Assembly (NCBI GenBank): GCA_019802505.1
Contig: JAFMOC010000810.1
Location: forward strand, 17,679-81,678
Length of the DNA stretch: 64,000 bases
Direction of reading: 5' to 3'
Source of the DNA: Corydoras sp. C115
Lineage: Eukaryota > Chordata > Actinopteri > Siluriformes > Callichthyidae
Shown here: piece by piece, positions 56,091-64,000 of the stretch
How the letters are laid out: every line of letters begins with the position of its first letter
Numbering within the stretch: the stretch's first letter is position 1
Position numbers and translations under genes: made by a program
The notes under the pieces: generated by a model
What the model was told of the DNA's origin: nothing
Seen by the model: only the letters and a program-made list of their open reading frames with translations
The model's database searches: none

Positions 56091-56640
56091 TGTAGCTCAC
56101 CTCTCAAGGATTCAACTATTACTACTCAACTATTCTGTTGTTGAAATCTGCTTGCTGCGTTGAAAATCACTCTGTATTATAAATGTAGTGCACTAGTAGT
56201 GTTATTAGTGATCGAAAAGAACTAGGTCCGAATATCTAAAAATAAGACATTTTTATCTTTACAACAAACACTTATTATAAAATGTCCCAATCACCTATAA
56301 GTTCACTATGTAGTTAATGCTTTATTCTCTTCCCTGTCTTTTTTGGAAAACTCTTCTTTAAAGCGGATTTGCATCTCATGACAGACCCTGGCATCACTGC
56401 ATCTTTTCCAAATGTCTCAAACTGAACTGCACACTAGTTCTCAAGTGCTCTTAAAGTGTCCTTACAGCGCATGCGCATCCAAATCACACCCTCTCAGGCG
56501 CTACTGAAGCTCACACATTTTCAGACGTTGTTCAAGCCATTGCGCAGTGAAAGCACACCCGTTCTGTGGCGCTACTGAATTGCACCAGTTGTTAGACATT
56601 GTTAACTAGAAAGCTGCGTACTTTTACGCCATGCGCGTGT
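56091..56640 (-). repeat. Inverted paralogue of the ERV-A/H2B flank, empty site
   Basis: The reverse complement of 25450-25890 joined to 34174-34325. It carries satellite units (perfect GCGCATGCGC at 56467), the pre-insertion sequence of ERV-A near 56220-56230 (no provirus), and the H2B upstream region, but not the H2B gene. A 48-bp piece inside (56245-56292) is flipped relative to the rest. Confidence 0.85.
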
Positions 56641-56773
56641 GCGCGTCAATCCCCCGCTACCCTGCGGTGTGCTGCTATTGATCCGCTAATGTGTCACAGA
56701 AAGTCCAACCCCTGAATTTAAATACAAACTTTCAGGCTGCAGACCAGAAAGCAGGTTTTCAAATGAATTATTG

Positions 56774-57005
56774 TAACAGGTGCCTAGGGCACCTGTTGCC
56801 CAATGAGTTAATTAACTTTCGTTCAGGGTTGTGATTTAAGTCAATTAATTCTTTATGTTCATTTGTTGGTTTTGTGCATGTGGTCGGGTGTCTATGTTCC
56901 CCTTCCTCAGTGCACGTCGTTAGTTTTATGTTCACTTGTTGTTGTACCTCTGTGTGTTTTGTTGCCCTTTAAAATAAATTCCATTATTCTGCTACCTGCA
57001 TGTCT
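56774..57005 (+). repeat. LTR-like end with a terminal hairpin, plus orientation
   Basis: It starts TGTAACAGGTGCC TAG GGCACCTGTT and continues to CTTTAAAATAAA and TGCTACCTGCATG. It resembles the LTR at 58520-58906 in layout but faces the other way, and ends at a SINE-A piece. Confidence 0.55.
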
Positions 57006-57122
57006 ATTATGGTCGCGGTTGGGTTCCCCATGCCCATCCAGGGGACAACATCTCGGGCGCTGGGCAGATAGACCCAGGACAGGGCGCCAATCCATCGCTG
57101 GGCACACACTCACTCACACAGA
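57006..57122 (-). mobile_element. SINE-A, 3' part only
   Basis: Minus strand; matches the second half of the SINE from the CACACTCACTC region to GGGTTCCCCATGCCC. The head is missing, cut by the LTR-type element at 57123. Confidence 0.8.
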
Positions 57123-58906
57123 CCTAGGCACCCGTTACACTACCCCCGCCCTTACGGTCGCGTAACGCGGGGACGCGACCAAGACAACCCCAAAAAACAG
57201 TCCTGGGGGGGTGGGAGGGGTCGTCCGCCCCTCCTGAGTCGGGCTCGATAGGCACCCTCCGGTGGACGCCCTCTGCGGGGGAGGCGTGTGACACTTTCAT
57301 GGGTCCTGTGTCGGGGTGGACGCCCTCTGCGGGCGCGGTGTGGAAGGCGCCTTCTACGGACGCGGAGCTGCGGACGGCCTCCGGCTGCGAGGTCAAGTGG
57401 CCGCCCGTGGCGGATCAGGACTGTGGCGAGGCGGACGCCCCCTGGCGGCATGGCAAGGCGGACGCCCCCTAACGGCGGGGCGAGCGGCGTGGCGTGCGGC
57501 CCCTCGACTTCGGGCTGGACGGCGCACGGACCCTCGACCTCGGGCTGGACGGCGCTCGGACCCCTGGGCCGCGGGATGGGCCGCGGGATGGGCGGCGTGA
57601 CGCCCCTGGGCCGAGGGATGGGCGGCGTGACGCCCCTGGGCCGCGGGATGGGCGGCGTGACGCCTCTGGGCCGCGGGATGGGCTCGCGCGCTGGCTGGAC
57701 CTCGGCGGGCACGCACGCTGGCCGGACCTCGGCGGGCACGCAGGCAGGACGGACCTCGGCGGGCACGCACGCTGGGCGGACCTCGGCGGGCACGCACGCT
57801 GGGCGGACCTCGGCGGGCACCACGCTGGGCGGACCTCGGCGGGCACGCAGGCTGGGCGGACCTCAGCGGGCACGCAGGCTGGGCGGACCTCGGCGGGCAC
57901 GCGCGCTGGCATGACCTCGGCCAGCACCTCGGGCTCTCCATCCTGAACACAAAACACATAAACCCCCACCGCAACGCCCAAACACATAGAGACAAACATG
58001 TCGGACATGGGGACGACAGACTGGTCAGACGACACATAGGAGGACGGGGGACACAACACATAGGAGGAAAGGGGACACAACACATTCGCGCACTCAGGCG
58101 GCGCCCGCTGCGGCTTCACCCCACGCCGTCGCCGCGCTCTGCGTCTGTGTCTCGCCACCGGGGGTTTAACAAACCGGACTGGACCCTCCGTCCAGAACTC
58201 CTCAGTGTTGCGGAGGGTGTGTACGGGCAGAATGTGCCCATACAGGTAAGGTTCGCCCGCCTCGTCATCGGAAAACTGAACAATGTCCAGGCCTTCCTCT
58301 GCGCAGAGCGCCTCAAACCCAACCCTCCACATCCATTCCTCATCGGAGTCGCTCCACTCCGCCATGACGCTGTTTGAGCCGCTCCCCCGGCTCCGGGATG
58401 GCGGGCTCCGCATCACGACGCACTCGCGGAAACGGCGGAGCGCGCCGCGAGTACGAGGCTATACGGCCCCCCCAAATAAAAATTTTAAAATAGCCTACCT
58501 GGGCTCTGGACTCCCCAAATGTTGGCGCGTCTTACTGTCACGATAGTCTACCTCGGGCAGAAGCGGCGTGCGCATACGAGCGCAAAGCCGCCGTAAACAC
58601 GCGCTGAAGGGAGCCAGGCACGCAGGTAACAGAAAGCAGGTTTATTTAAAGGTGCAGTAACACCACAAAACATGAGGTACGTCAATGACTACGTGACATA
58701 AAACACAAAGACGCACCCCGAAGACATTTAACTCCGGAACTAAATACCCACCACGTGCATAAAACCACCCAATGAACCCGCGACGCTAATTACCCCAAAA
58801 TACTCACACGAGACAGCTAATTAACAAAACACAGGAACATAAACACAGAAACCAAAAACACCCACACACAATGGCCGAGGAACGGGTGCCCTAGGCACCC
58901 GTTACA
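57123..58906 (-). mobile_element. GC-rich LTR-type element without pol
   Basis: On the minus strand it starts with an LTR of about 380 bp (58906 to near 58520: TGTAACGGGTGCC start, TTTAAATAAA signal, ...CAACA end). It continues with a very GC-rich open region and ends with a purine run (GGGCGGGGGTAG) before a second TGTAACGGGTGCCTAG at 57139-57124. That is the layout of a small non-autonomous LTR retrotransposon; no reverse transcriptase or protease is present. I could not match a primer-binding site with confidence. Confidence 0.5.
57469..58377 (-). CDS. Repeat-rich open frame of unknown function in the LTR-type element
   Basis: An open frame of about 300 codons. An ATG at about 58365 (MAEWSDSDEEWMW) is a likely start, followed by an acidic N-terminal part, a basic RRRARRRR stretch, a hydrophobic run near 58000, and many copies of an eight-residue VPAEVRPA unit (24-bp tandem repeat, about 57680-57920). 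The frame then passes into PRPRGVTPP-type repeats. Two other frames are open over the same repeat because of its high GC content. It may be a gag-like or element-specific protein; I do not recognise it. Confidence 0.4.
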   Translation of the reverse strand, partial: SNSVMAEWSDSDEEWMWRVGFEALCAEEGLDIVQFSDDEAGEPYLYGHILPVHTLRNTEEFWTEGPVRFVKPPVARHRRRARRRRGVKPQRAPPECANVLCPLSSYVLCPPSSYVSSDQSVVPMSDMFVSMCLGVAVGVYVFCVQDGEPEVLAEVMPARVPAEVRPACVPAEVRPACVPAEVRPAWCPPRSAQRACPPRSAQRACPPRSVLPACPPRSGQRACPPRSSQRASPSRGPEASRRPSRGPGASRRPSLGPGASRRPSRGPSRGPGVRAPSSPRSRVRAPSSPKSRGRTPRRSPRR

Positions 58907-58924
58907 TAACTGTACAACATACAC

Positions 58925-59400
58925 AATAATTCATTCATAGAGCATGTTGGTGAGAATGCAACGGACATATAGATATACAGCCAGCAAGCGTCAGTTACGC
59001 GGTAAACACTCTACTTCTGTGAAACATACTAGAGAAAATGATTGTTAAGTTCTGTAAAACAAAGCTAAAGTGTGAATCCTGAAGCCAGTTTGGAACCATA
59101 ATGCATAATAATTCATTTATAGAGCATGTTGGTGAGCATGTAACGGACATATACAGCGCCAGCAAGTGCCAGTTACACCGTGCACACACTATTTCTATTT
59201 CCATTGCAATCATTTTCTCTAGTATGCTACACTTACTAAGCGCCAGGTGCGCCGTGAACACGCTGCTTCTGTGAAATTTACTAGAGAAAATGGTTCTGTA
59301 AAACAAAGCTAAAATGTAAAGACCTCTAATGCATGAAGCCAGTGTGGAACCATAATGCATAATAATTCATTTATAGAGCATGTTAGTTAGAAAATAATTG
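58925..59400 (+). repeat. Tandem repeat of about 2.2 units
   Basis: ATAATTCATTTATAGAGCATG begins units at about 58927, 59107 and 59361. Units are about 180 and 250 bp and share CTTCTGTGAAA...ACTAGAGAAAATG and TGGAACCATAATGCAT blocks. The second unit contains an inverted piece. Confidence 0.75.
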
Positions 59401-59585
59401 CTTTCATTCCTTCATTCCATCATAGAACATGCTGCTGCATGCATCTGCCATCTGCACTTCGACGGCACGCTGCAAAACATTTAGAGGAAAAGAATGGTTC
59501 AATGAAAACAATATCAAACGGCATGACAATTTTTATACATATAATAATAATTTTTATACATATAATTTTATACATACCTTTGCAT

Positions 59586-60307
59586 CTAGCACTTTTTACA
59601 TATCCAAGTGTCCTCCTTTTTACATTTGCCACAGGTGAACTTTTTGCAGATATCACATTGCTTTGTGCAGCGGTTTCTGTTGCACAGTTTCACCTGACAC
59701 TGTGTGGTCTTTCCAGGTGCAGGCGCACCTTTTTGCTCATGGCCTTTTCTGTCATATGACGCTGTACCAGTGGGCTTCATGTACTGTTCAGGCAGTGATG
59801 GTTGTAAACATGTCTATGCTGAATATGCAGAGAAAGCTCTGAAGCTCGTCACTCTACGCTGCACGAAAGAACGAAAACGAAAAGGTGCTTATTACATAGT
59901 GCTTTTTTCTACTGTACTAAGTAACAAAATTTGTTTAAATTAAATAAAACCACAATAAAACAATAACAAAAGTATTACAATACCTTGGCATGCTCAGTAG
60001 GTCCTGTTTTCTCTTGAGACATAACATCTCTTCTGAGTTCAGTCTGAGGATGGCTTTTAGCATCCGCTGTCGTCCAAACTGTCCCATCCTTTGCTTTTAT
60101 GCCTGGTGCGGTGGTCTCTGCTAAAAAGTTTCTTTCTGGGAGGGTGGGTTGCTCTTCTTCAGATGATCCATCACTATCCGATTCTGTGTCGGAATCATCC
60201 ACTATATAAAAGGAAAGCTCCTCTCCACCGTCTGAGTCGCATTCATCCATAGCAGTCAGTAACTGCGAGTCCAGTGAGGGTACTTTATTCTCTTTTCTCA
60301 GCTGCAT
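59586..60307 (-). pseudogene. piggyBac-like transposase remnant lacking the core
   Basis: The minus frame at 59975-60307 has an acidic stretch (DDSDTESDSDGSSEEE) and GIKAKDGTVWTT, as at the N-terminus of piggyBac transposases. The minus frame at 59586-59780 ends in a Cys-rich domain (CDICKKFTCGKCKK, WICKKC), as at their C-terminus. The DDD catalytic core, about 350 codons, is absent between them, where about 190 bp of AT-rich DNA lies. It may be an internally deleted non-autonomous copy. No TTAA-flanked ends could be fixed. Confidence 0.55.
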
Positions 60308-60394
60308 TTGTGGGATATTGCTTGTGGACGCACGAGAGAGATTGAAGAGAGGAGTTGTACGGGAGTGTGCGAGGGAGTTCGTGTGTTGATTAAA

Positions 60395-62146
60395 ATGGGG
60401 TTGACTGCTGGTGATGTTAAAAAGGAGGTGTTGGAGAGAATAAAAGTAACTAATCCTGAGGATAAACGTGAGAAGGAGGTAAAAAGGTGTGAGAAAATGT
60501 TTAAAGAGTGGTGTGGTGCGGGGCTATACCCCATTGATACAGCCCCGCCGTTGGGCAAGGACATTTGTTGTCTGTAATGCAAGCGAGAGTTGATGATGCA
60601 GAAAAGCAGGCAAAAGGTGCGAGTGGGTTGAGAAGAGTAGCGGTTAAAGCAAGGGCTACAAAAGCAGAGAACGAGCAGATATGGGTAAGATTAATTGTGG
60701 AGCACATGGCGGTGATTACAGAGGGTCAGAGCAAGCATGTAGAGGCAACTGGTGAGAAACAGGAAGTGAGGCAGGAACCCATTCCTGCTTCGATTCCTCC
60801 TCCTCACATTCCTCCCCCTACCAGCCCCCCTTGTACAACCAACTGCTCCTCCTAGTGTTAATGTGGTGCCTGCCCTGTACCCCTCCCTGCCCCCAACCGA
60901 GCAAGACTGTAGAATCGAAATACAATCTCTTGAGTGTAAAATAATGGTGAGTCAACCCGGGGAGACCGTTGAGAGAGGGATTATGAGTGTATCTTTGTCC
61001 GGGGGTTATGTAATGGGGAAATGTCCTGAAATTGATGACTTGAAAAAGACCGTGGGTGAATTGGTACAAAAAGTGGGGCTCGCGGAGTGCAACACAGCCC
61101 CTCATCAAGCAGAGCAGTCTGTAGAACAAGGCCGCGTGAGCTCGCATCACGGTGGTGTACAGCTCAATGATATTACTTCAGCTGCAGAACAGCAAATTAG
61201 GGCACTGACTCAGCGAATCGATGAACTCTCATGTGATGTAGAAAGGAGGGTTAGCATGATAAATGACAAAATGACCACCAAAATGCAGCCCCCTGTAATG
61301 ACTCCACAGGTAGATCATAATAGTGAAGGAGAGTCCGGAGAAAGAATGGGGGTGCACATCACTAGGGTGGACCTAGCGGTAGAATGGGATGAGGAAGCTC
61401 GGGGAGCAGGTCGTGGTCATAACAGTGACCAGACACAGAAGTGGGAGTATGATTGCCGAGAAGTTCCAGTGGGCCCGACGAGCCCCTCCATTTGGGTGAG
61501 TAATAGGGCAAAGTCACATGGGGGTGGTCCGGTCCCTGAAATGTATTTCCCGCTGAAGGTCCAAGCGGATAGCAGGGAACATTACGTTCCCTGGCCCCAT
61601 AGGGATGCTCAGAATCTGGCAGATGACCTGCCCTCACTTAGTAAGGGGGCCAGCCCATGGATAGCGGAGTTTGAGAGATTAACTGCAGGGGATGTTTTAG
61701 CTCTGGGTGATCTTGGAGCTATTATGAAAAGGACTAATAATCAGGAAGTGTGGGAAAAGACAGAACAGAATAGTGGGTTGGTGAGTCAACCTGATCACCT
61801 GTCCTTTGGGCAGGTGAGGCAGGTGGTCTGGGACGAGCTGAGAGCACTAAGACCGACCGAGGTCAATTATCAGGCCCTGAAGGGGGTCAGTAGGAGGGAG
61901 GATGAGGACCCGCAGGCTTATCTAGATAGACTTAAACAGCTGTGGAAGAGTTGTACTGGTACCAGGTATGACATTAATACTGCGTCGCGAGCATTGTTCA
62001 GACAGGGAACGCTGGACAGCCTGCCTAACAACGTGAAGGAGAAATTGGATGGGGTGGTGGGATTACAAGCTATGACAGATGAGATGTGGGAGCAACACGT
62101 TAATCATTTCCTCATCAAACATGTAGGACTTTTTGGGTATCAATGA
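60395..62146 (+). pseudogene. ERV-B gag, matrix to capsid, frameshifted
   Basis: This encoded the structural polyprotein of the virus core. ATG at 60395 begins MGLTAGDV, with Gly at position 2 as for myristoylated matrix proteins; this frame stops at 60577. A second frame (60565-60855) carries the next part with an Ala/Lys-rich helix and a Pro-rich end (PPPHIPPPTSPP). A third (60863-62146) holds a coiled-coil-like segment near 61020-61270 and then the capsid, including EDPQAYLDRLKQLW near 61906-61950, which resembles the major homology region of gammaretrovirus-like capsids. The two frame changes disable it. Confidence 0.75.
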
Positions 62147-62199
62147 AGTCCTCCGCGTCCCATTACCAATTACGGAGAATGAGAGACGGTCGAAGGTTT

Positions 62200-63241
62200 A
62201 ATGTGTGTTCTGTTGTGTGAAATATCTGACTCCAAACATATTTGTATTAAACTGTAACTTTAGTTACAGTAGTGCTTATTTGCACTAAGTGGGTTAAAAT
62301 TATCTCAATGGTTTTAAGCTATAGCTGACTCAGAGGTATTCTGTAAGCATGCAGAAATCTTAATTCTGTCAGAGGCTCTTATAATACATGGACAGATGCT
62401 ATATTGCTTATAGCCGCTCAATCTACACCATTTAATGTGAAATAAATTACCCCTTAAACTCCAGCCTTAAGAGATTACCTGGAGACTTAGGTTAAAGTAA
62501 TAACAGTATTTATTACAAGATTAATACAGAACACAAAGATTACTAGAATTACTGAACACGTTAGAATACAAGTTACACTAATAATACATGAACGCCCCCT
62601 TTAGGTACAAACTTACGTGTTATCCGAACGCTGGAAAGGTACCGGAACCAAGAGCCCGCTGGGCCGAGCAAAGCAAGGCAGGCCTAGGTTAAGCAGAGCC
62701 TGACCAGGCCAACCAAGCAGAGCAGGGCCCAGCTGCAGCACTGGCCAGAGCTAGACCAGGAGACCAAATGATGAGCCCAAGAGAAGAGAGCAAGAGTTTG
62801 CCTGTTACATCCTTTTATATCCACATGAACCTTTGATCCTTTTGATGTTAATAAGGCCTAGGAGCCAGGATTCTTCGTTCAATTAATATGCTAAGGGGAC
62901 CAAGCCATCAGGATGTGGAAACCAGCTTAAAACCAGTTTTAGGGACAAATGGTACAGACTGAGACTGATGTGTAGTGAGCTGTATTGTTTGTGAGATGCC
63001 ATAGGTGTGATGCTTCATGCTGATTGTCATTTGAAATACAAAGGAGTTTCTCCTGCAGACCAACTGTTAGGCTACAGTATTCCAGAAATATGTAATCTTC
63101 TATAAATGTACTATATCACAACCTAGCAATGTATACCTTGTACATAAATAAGCACCTTTAGAAGATAATCATATGCATACCAAACATGACATAGTGCAAA
63201 CCCTATTCATTAACTAAAACACAAGTTTCATTATTTCTACA
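62200..63241 (-). mobile_element. Antisense solo LTR inside ERV-B gag
   Basis: Between capsid and nucleocapsid the frame is broken by about 1.05 kb that reads on the minus strand as an LTR: TGTAGAAATAATG start near 63241, a TATAAAAGG box at 62811-62821, a CT-rich R region with repeated GGCC/CTGC words, and AATAAA at 62509-62514. The end near 62200 and a target duplicate could not be fixed exactly. It is unlike the LTRs at 25891 and 42292. Confidence 0.6.
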
Positions 63242-63285
63242 AACATGATCAAAAAGAGAGGAAGAATGAGGCTCAAAACAAGGCG

Positions 63286-64000
63286 GTGGTGCAGAAACTC
63301 AACAAGTTACAATTAAATGACAGTACAAAGCCCAAAAAACAAATGGTGACAAAGGCCGAGGGGCAACGGGGGAAGACTGGGGTGGTGAGAAACATAGAGG
63401 GGAGAATGAAGGTTACTACCACTAGAGAGCCGACAGGCGATGGATGCTGTTACATTAATGACCCCAGGTAGGACCCAATATGTGCCAGCACCATGGGTCT
63501 TGACCCCCTATGTAGACCCTCAAAACACTGGGGTAAGGCCCAGGAATGGGGCGCAGCATTATACAGTGGGAGGACACAAATGCTTTGCATGTGGCCAGGT
63601 AGGACACATCTCAAGGCATTGTCCACAGCATGGGGGAGCGAGAGGGCGAGGAGTGGGGGGGTCCACCCCGGGGTTACCGCCCCAGACCCAATCACCAATG
63701 ATGCTGCCCAGTGACCAGTCCCACCCCCGGCTGCCCAGAACCAATATTGACATTATCTGTAAAAGGGTGGGAAGTAGGATTTTTGTTGGACACCGGAGCA
63801 GGGACATCACTGCTCACAAATCAGATATGGGGAAATTATCTGTCTGACAAAACTCTCAAAACAACTCGTTTCTTGGGGAAAGTATTAGTGCAGCCCCTGA
63901 CGGTCGCTTTACCAGTGACAATCACATCACAGACAAATTCGGAAACGGTGTACCATCAATTTCTATTTGCCCCACAGTGTCCAGCATTTTTTACCATCCC
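63286..64000 (+). pseudogene. ERV-B nucleocapsid and protease, partial
   Basis: After a basic stretch, a single zinc knuckle CFACGQVGHISRHC (63582-63623) marks the RNA-binding nucleocapsid, followed by a Gly-rich region. About 150 bp on, in the frame one base later, LLDTGAGTSLL near 63785-63817 is the active site of a retroviral aspartic protease, which runs open to the window end. The nucleocapsid frame itself shifts near 63440. Whether the nucleocapsid-protease change is a programmed shift or damage cannot be told from one copy. Confidence 0.75.

Larger units (their letters stand above)
60395..64000 (+). mobile_element. ERV-B: endogenous retrovirus, gag-protease part, cut by window edge
   Basis: Gag, zinc-knuckle and protease sequences lie in retroviral order on the plus strand, broken by frameshifts and by a solo LTR of another family. 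Polymerase and envelope, if present, are beyond the window. No 5' LTR lies directly upstream; the piggyBac remnant begins within 90 bp, so the left end is lost or rearranged. Confidence 0.8.

Noticed and set aside
57288..58085. Several long open frames on both strands over the GC-rich repeat
   Set aside because: Only the minus frame starting MAEWSDSDEEW has non-repetitive sequence at its start; the others are made of the repeat alone.

Overview
This window is nuclear DNA from a bony fish. The evidence is multi-exon C2H2 zinc-finger (ZNF) genes of the fish type with GT/AG splice sites, Tc1-like and hAT transposons, L2-, L1/Tx1- and R2-type LINEs, retroviral LTR elements, and two families of tRNA-derived SINEs. 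The SINE and finger styles look otophysan (catfish/characin-like), but the species cannot be named from sequence alone. There is no rRNA gene, no free-standing tRNA gene and no CRISPR array.

The backbone is six copies of one ZNF gene (here ZNF-1 to ZNF-6) in alternating orientation: ZNF-1 (+, 0.4-3.6 kb), ZNF-2 (-, 10.8-13.5 kb), ZNF-3 (+, 14.9-15.4 kb, truncated), ZNF-4 (+, 17.8-23.5 kb), ZNF-5 (-, 37.2-40.6 kb), ZNF-6 (+, 42.1-47.9 kb). A full copy has a non-coding exon 1, a short coding leader exon, an exon of about 70 codons that matches nothing I recognise, and a large exon of finger repeats. Splice phases of the last three agree in ZNF-5. Only ZNF-2 (10 fingers) and ZNF-4 (14 fingers) keep an uninterrupted finger exon. 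ZNF-1/2 are tail to tail across a large inverted repeat; ZNF-2/3 and ZNF-5/6 are head to head, sharing palindromic promoter regions. The ZNF-4 block (17.6-25.3 kb) and the ZNF-6 block (41.7-54.0 kb) are direct duplicates including their 3' flanks.

The rest is mainly transposable elements. A provirus-like element (ERV-A, 25.9-34.2 kb) has nearly identical LTRs, a tRNA-Trp primer site and broken genes. It lies in a segment ending in a histone H2B pseudogene, and an inverted paralogue of its empty site is at 56.2 kb. A ZBED-type hAT element (48.7-53.3 kb) carries an R2-type retrotransposon inside its transposase. Two Tc1-like elements have both ends present (3.7-5.3 and 8.8-10.4 kb), a third runs off the left edge, and an older Tc1 relic sits in the same intron of four ZNF copies. 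A 72-bp minisatellite built around GCGCATGCGC occurs at five sites. The right end (56.8-64.0 kb) holds a GC-rich LTR-type element with terminal hairpins, a piggyBac remnant, and the gag-protease part of a second endogenous retrovirus (ERV-B) interrupted by an antisense solo LTR and cut by the window edge.

The likely working genes are ZNF-2 and ZNF-4, which should encode nuclear DNA-binding proteins. Retroelement and transposon relics inside and beside these copies fit the usual co-expansion of ZNF clusters and transposons, but no target can be inferred from sequence alone.
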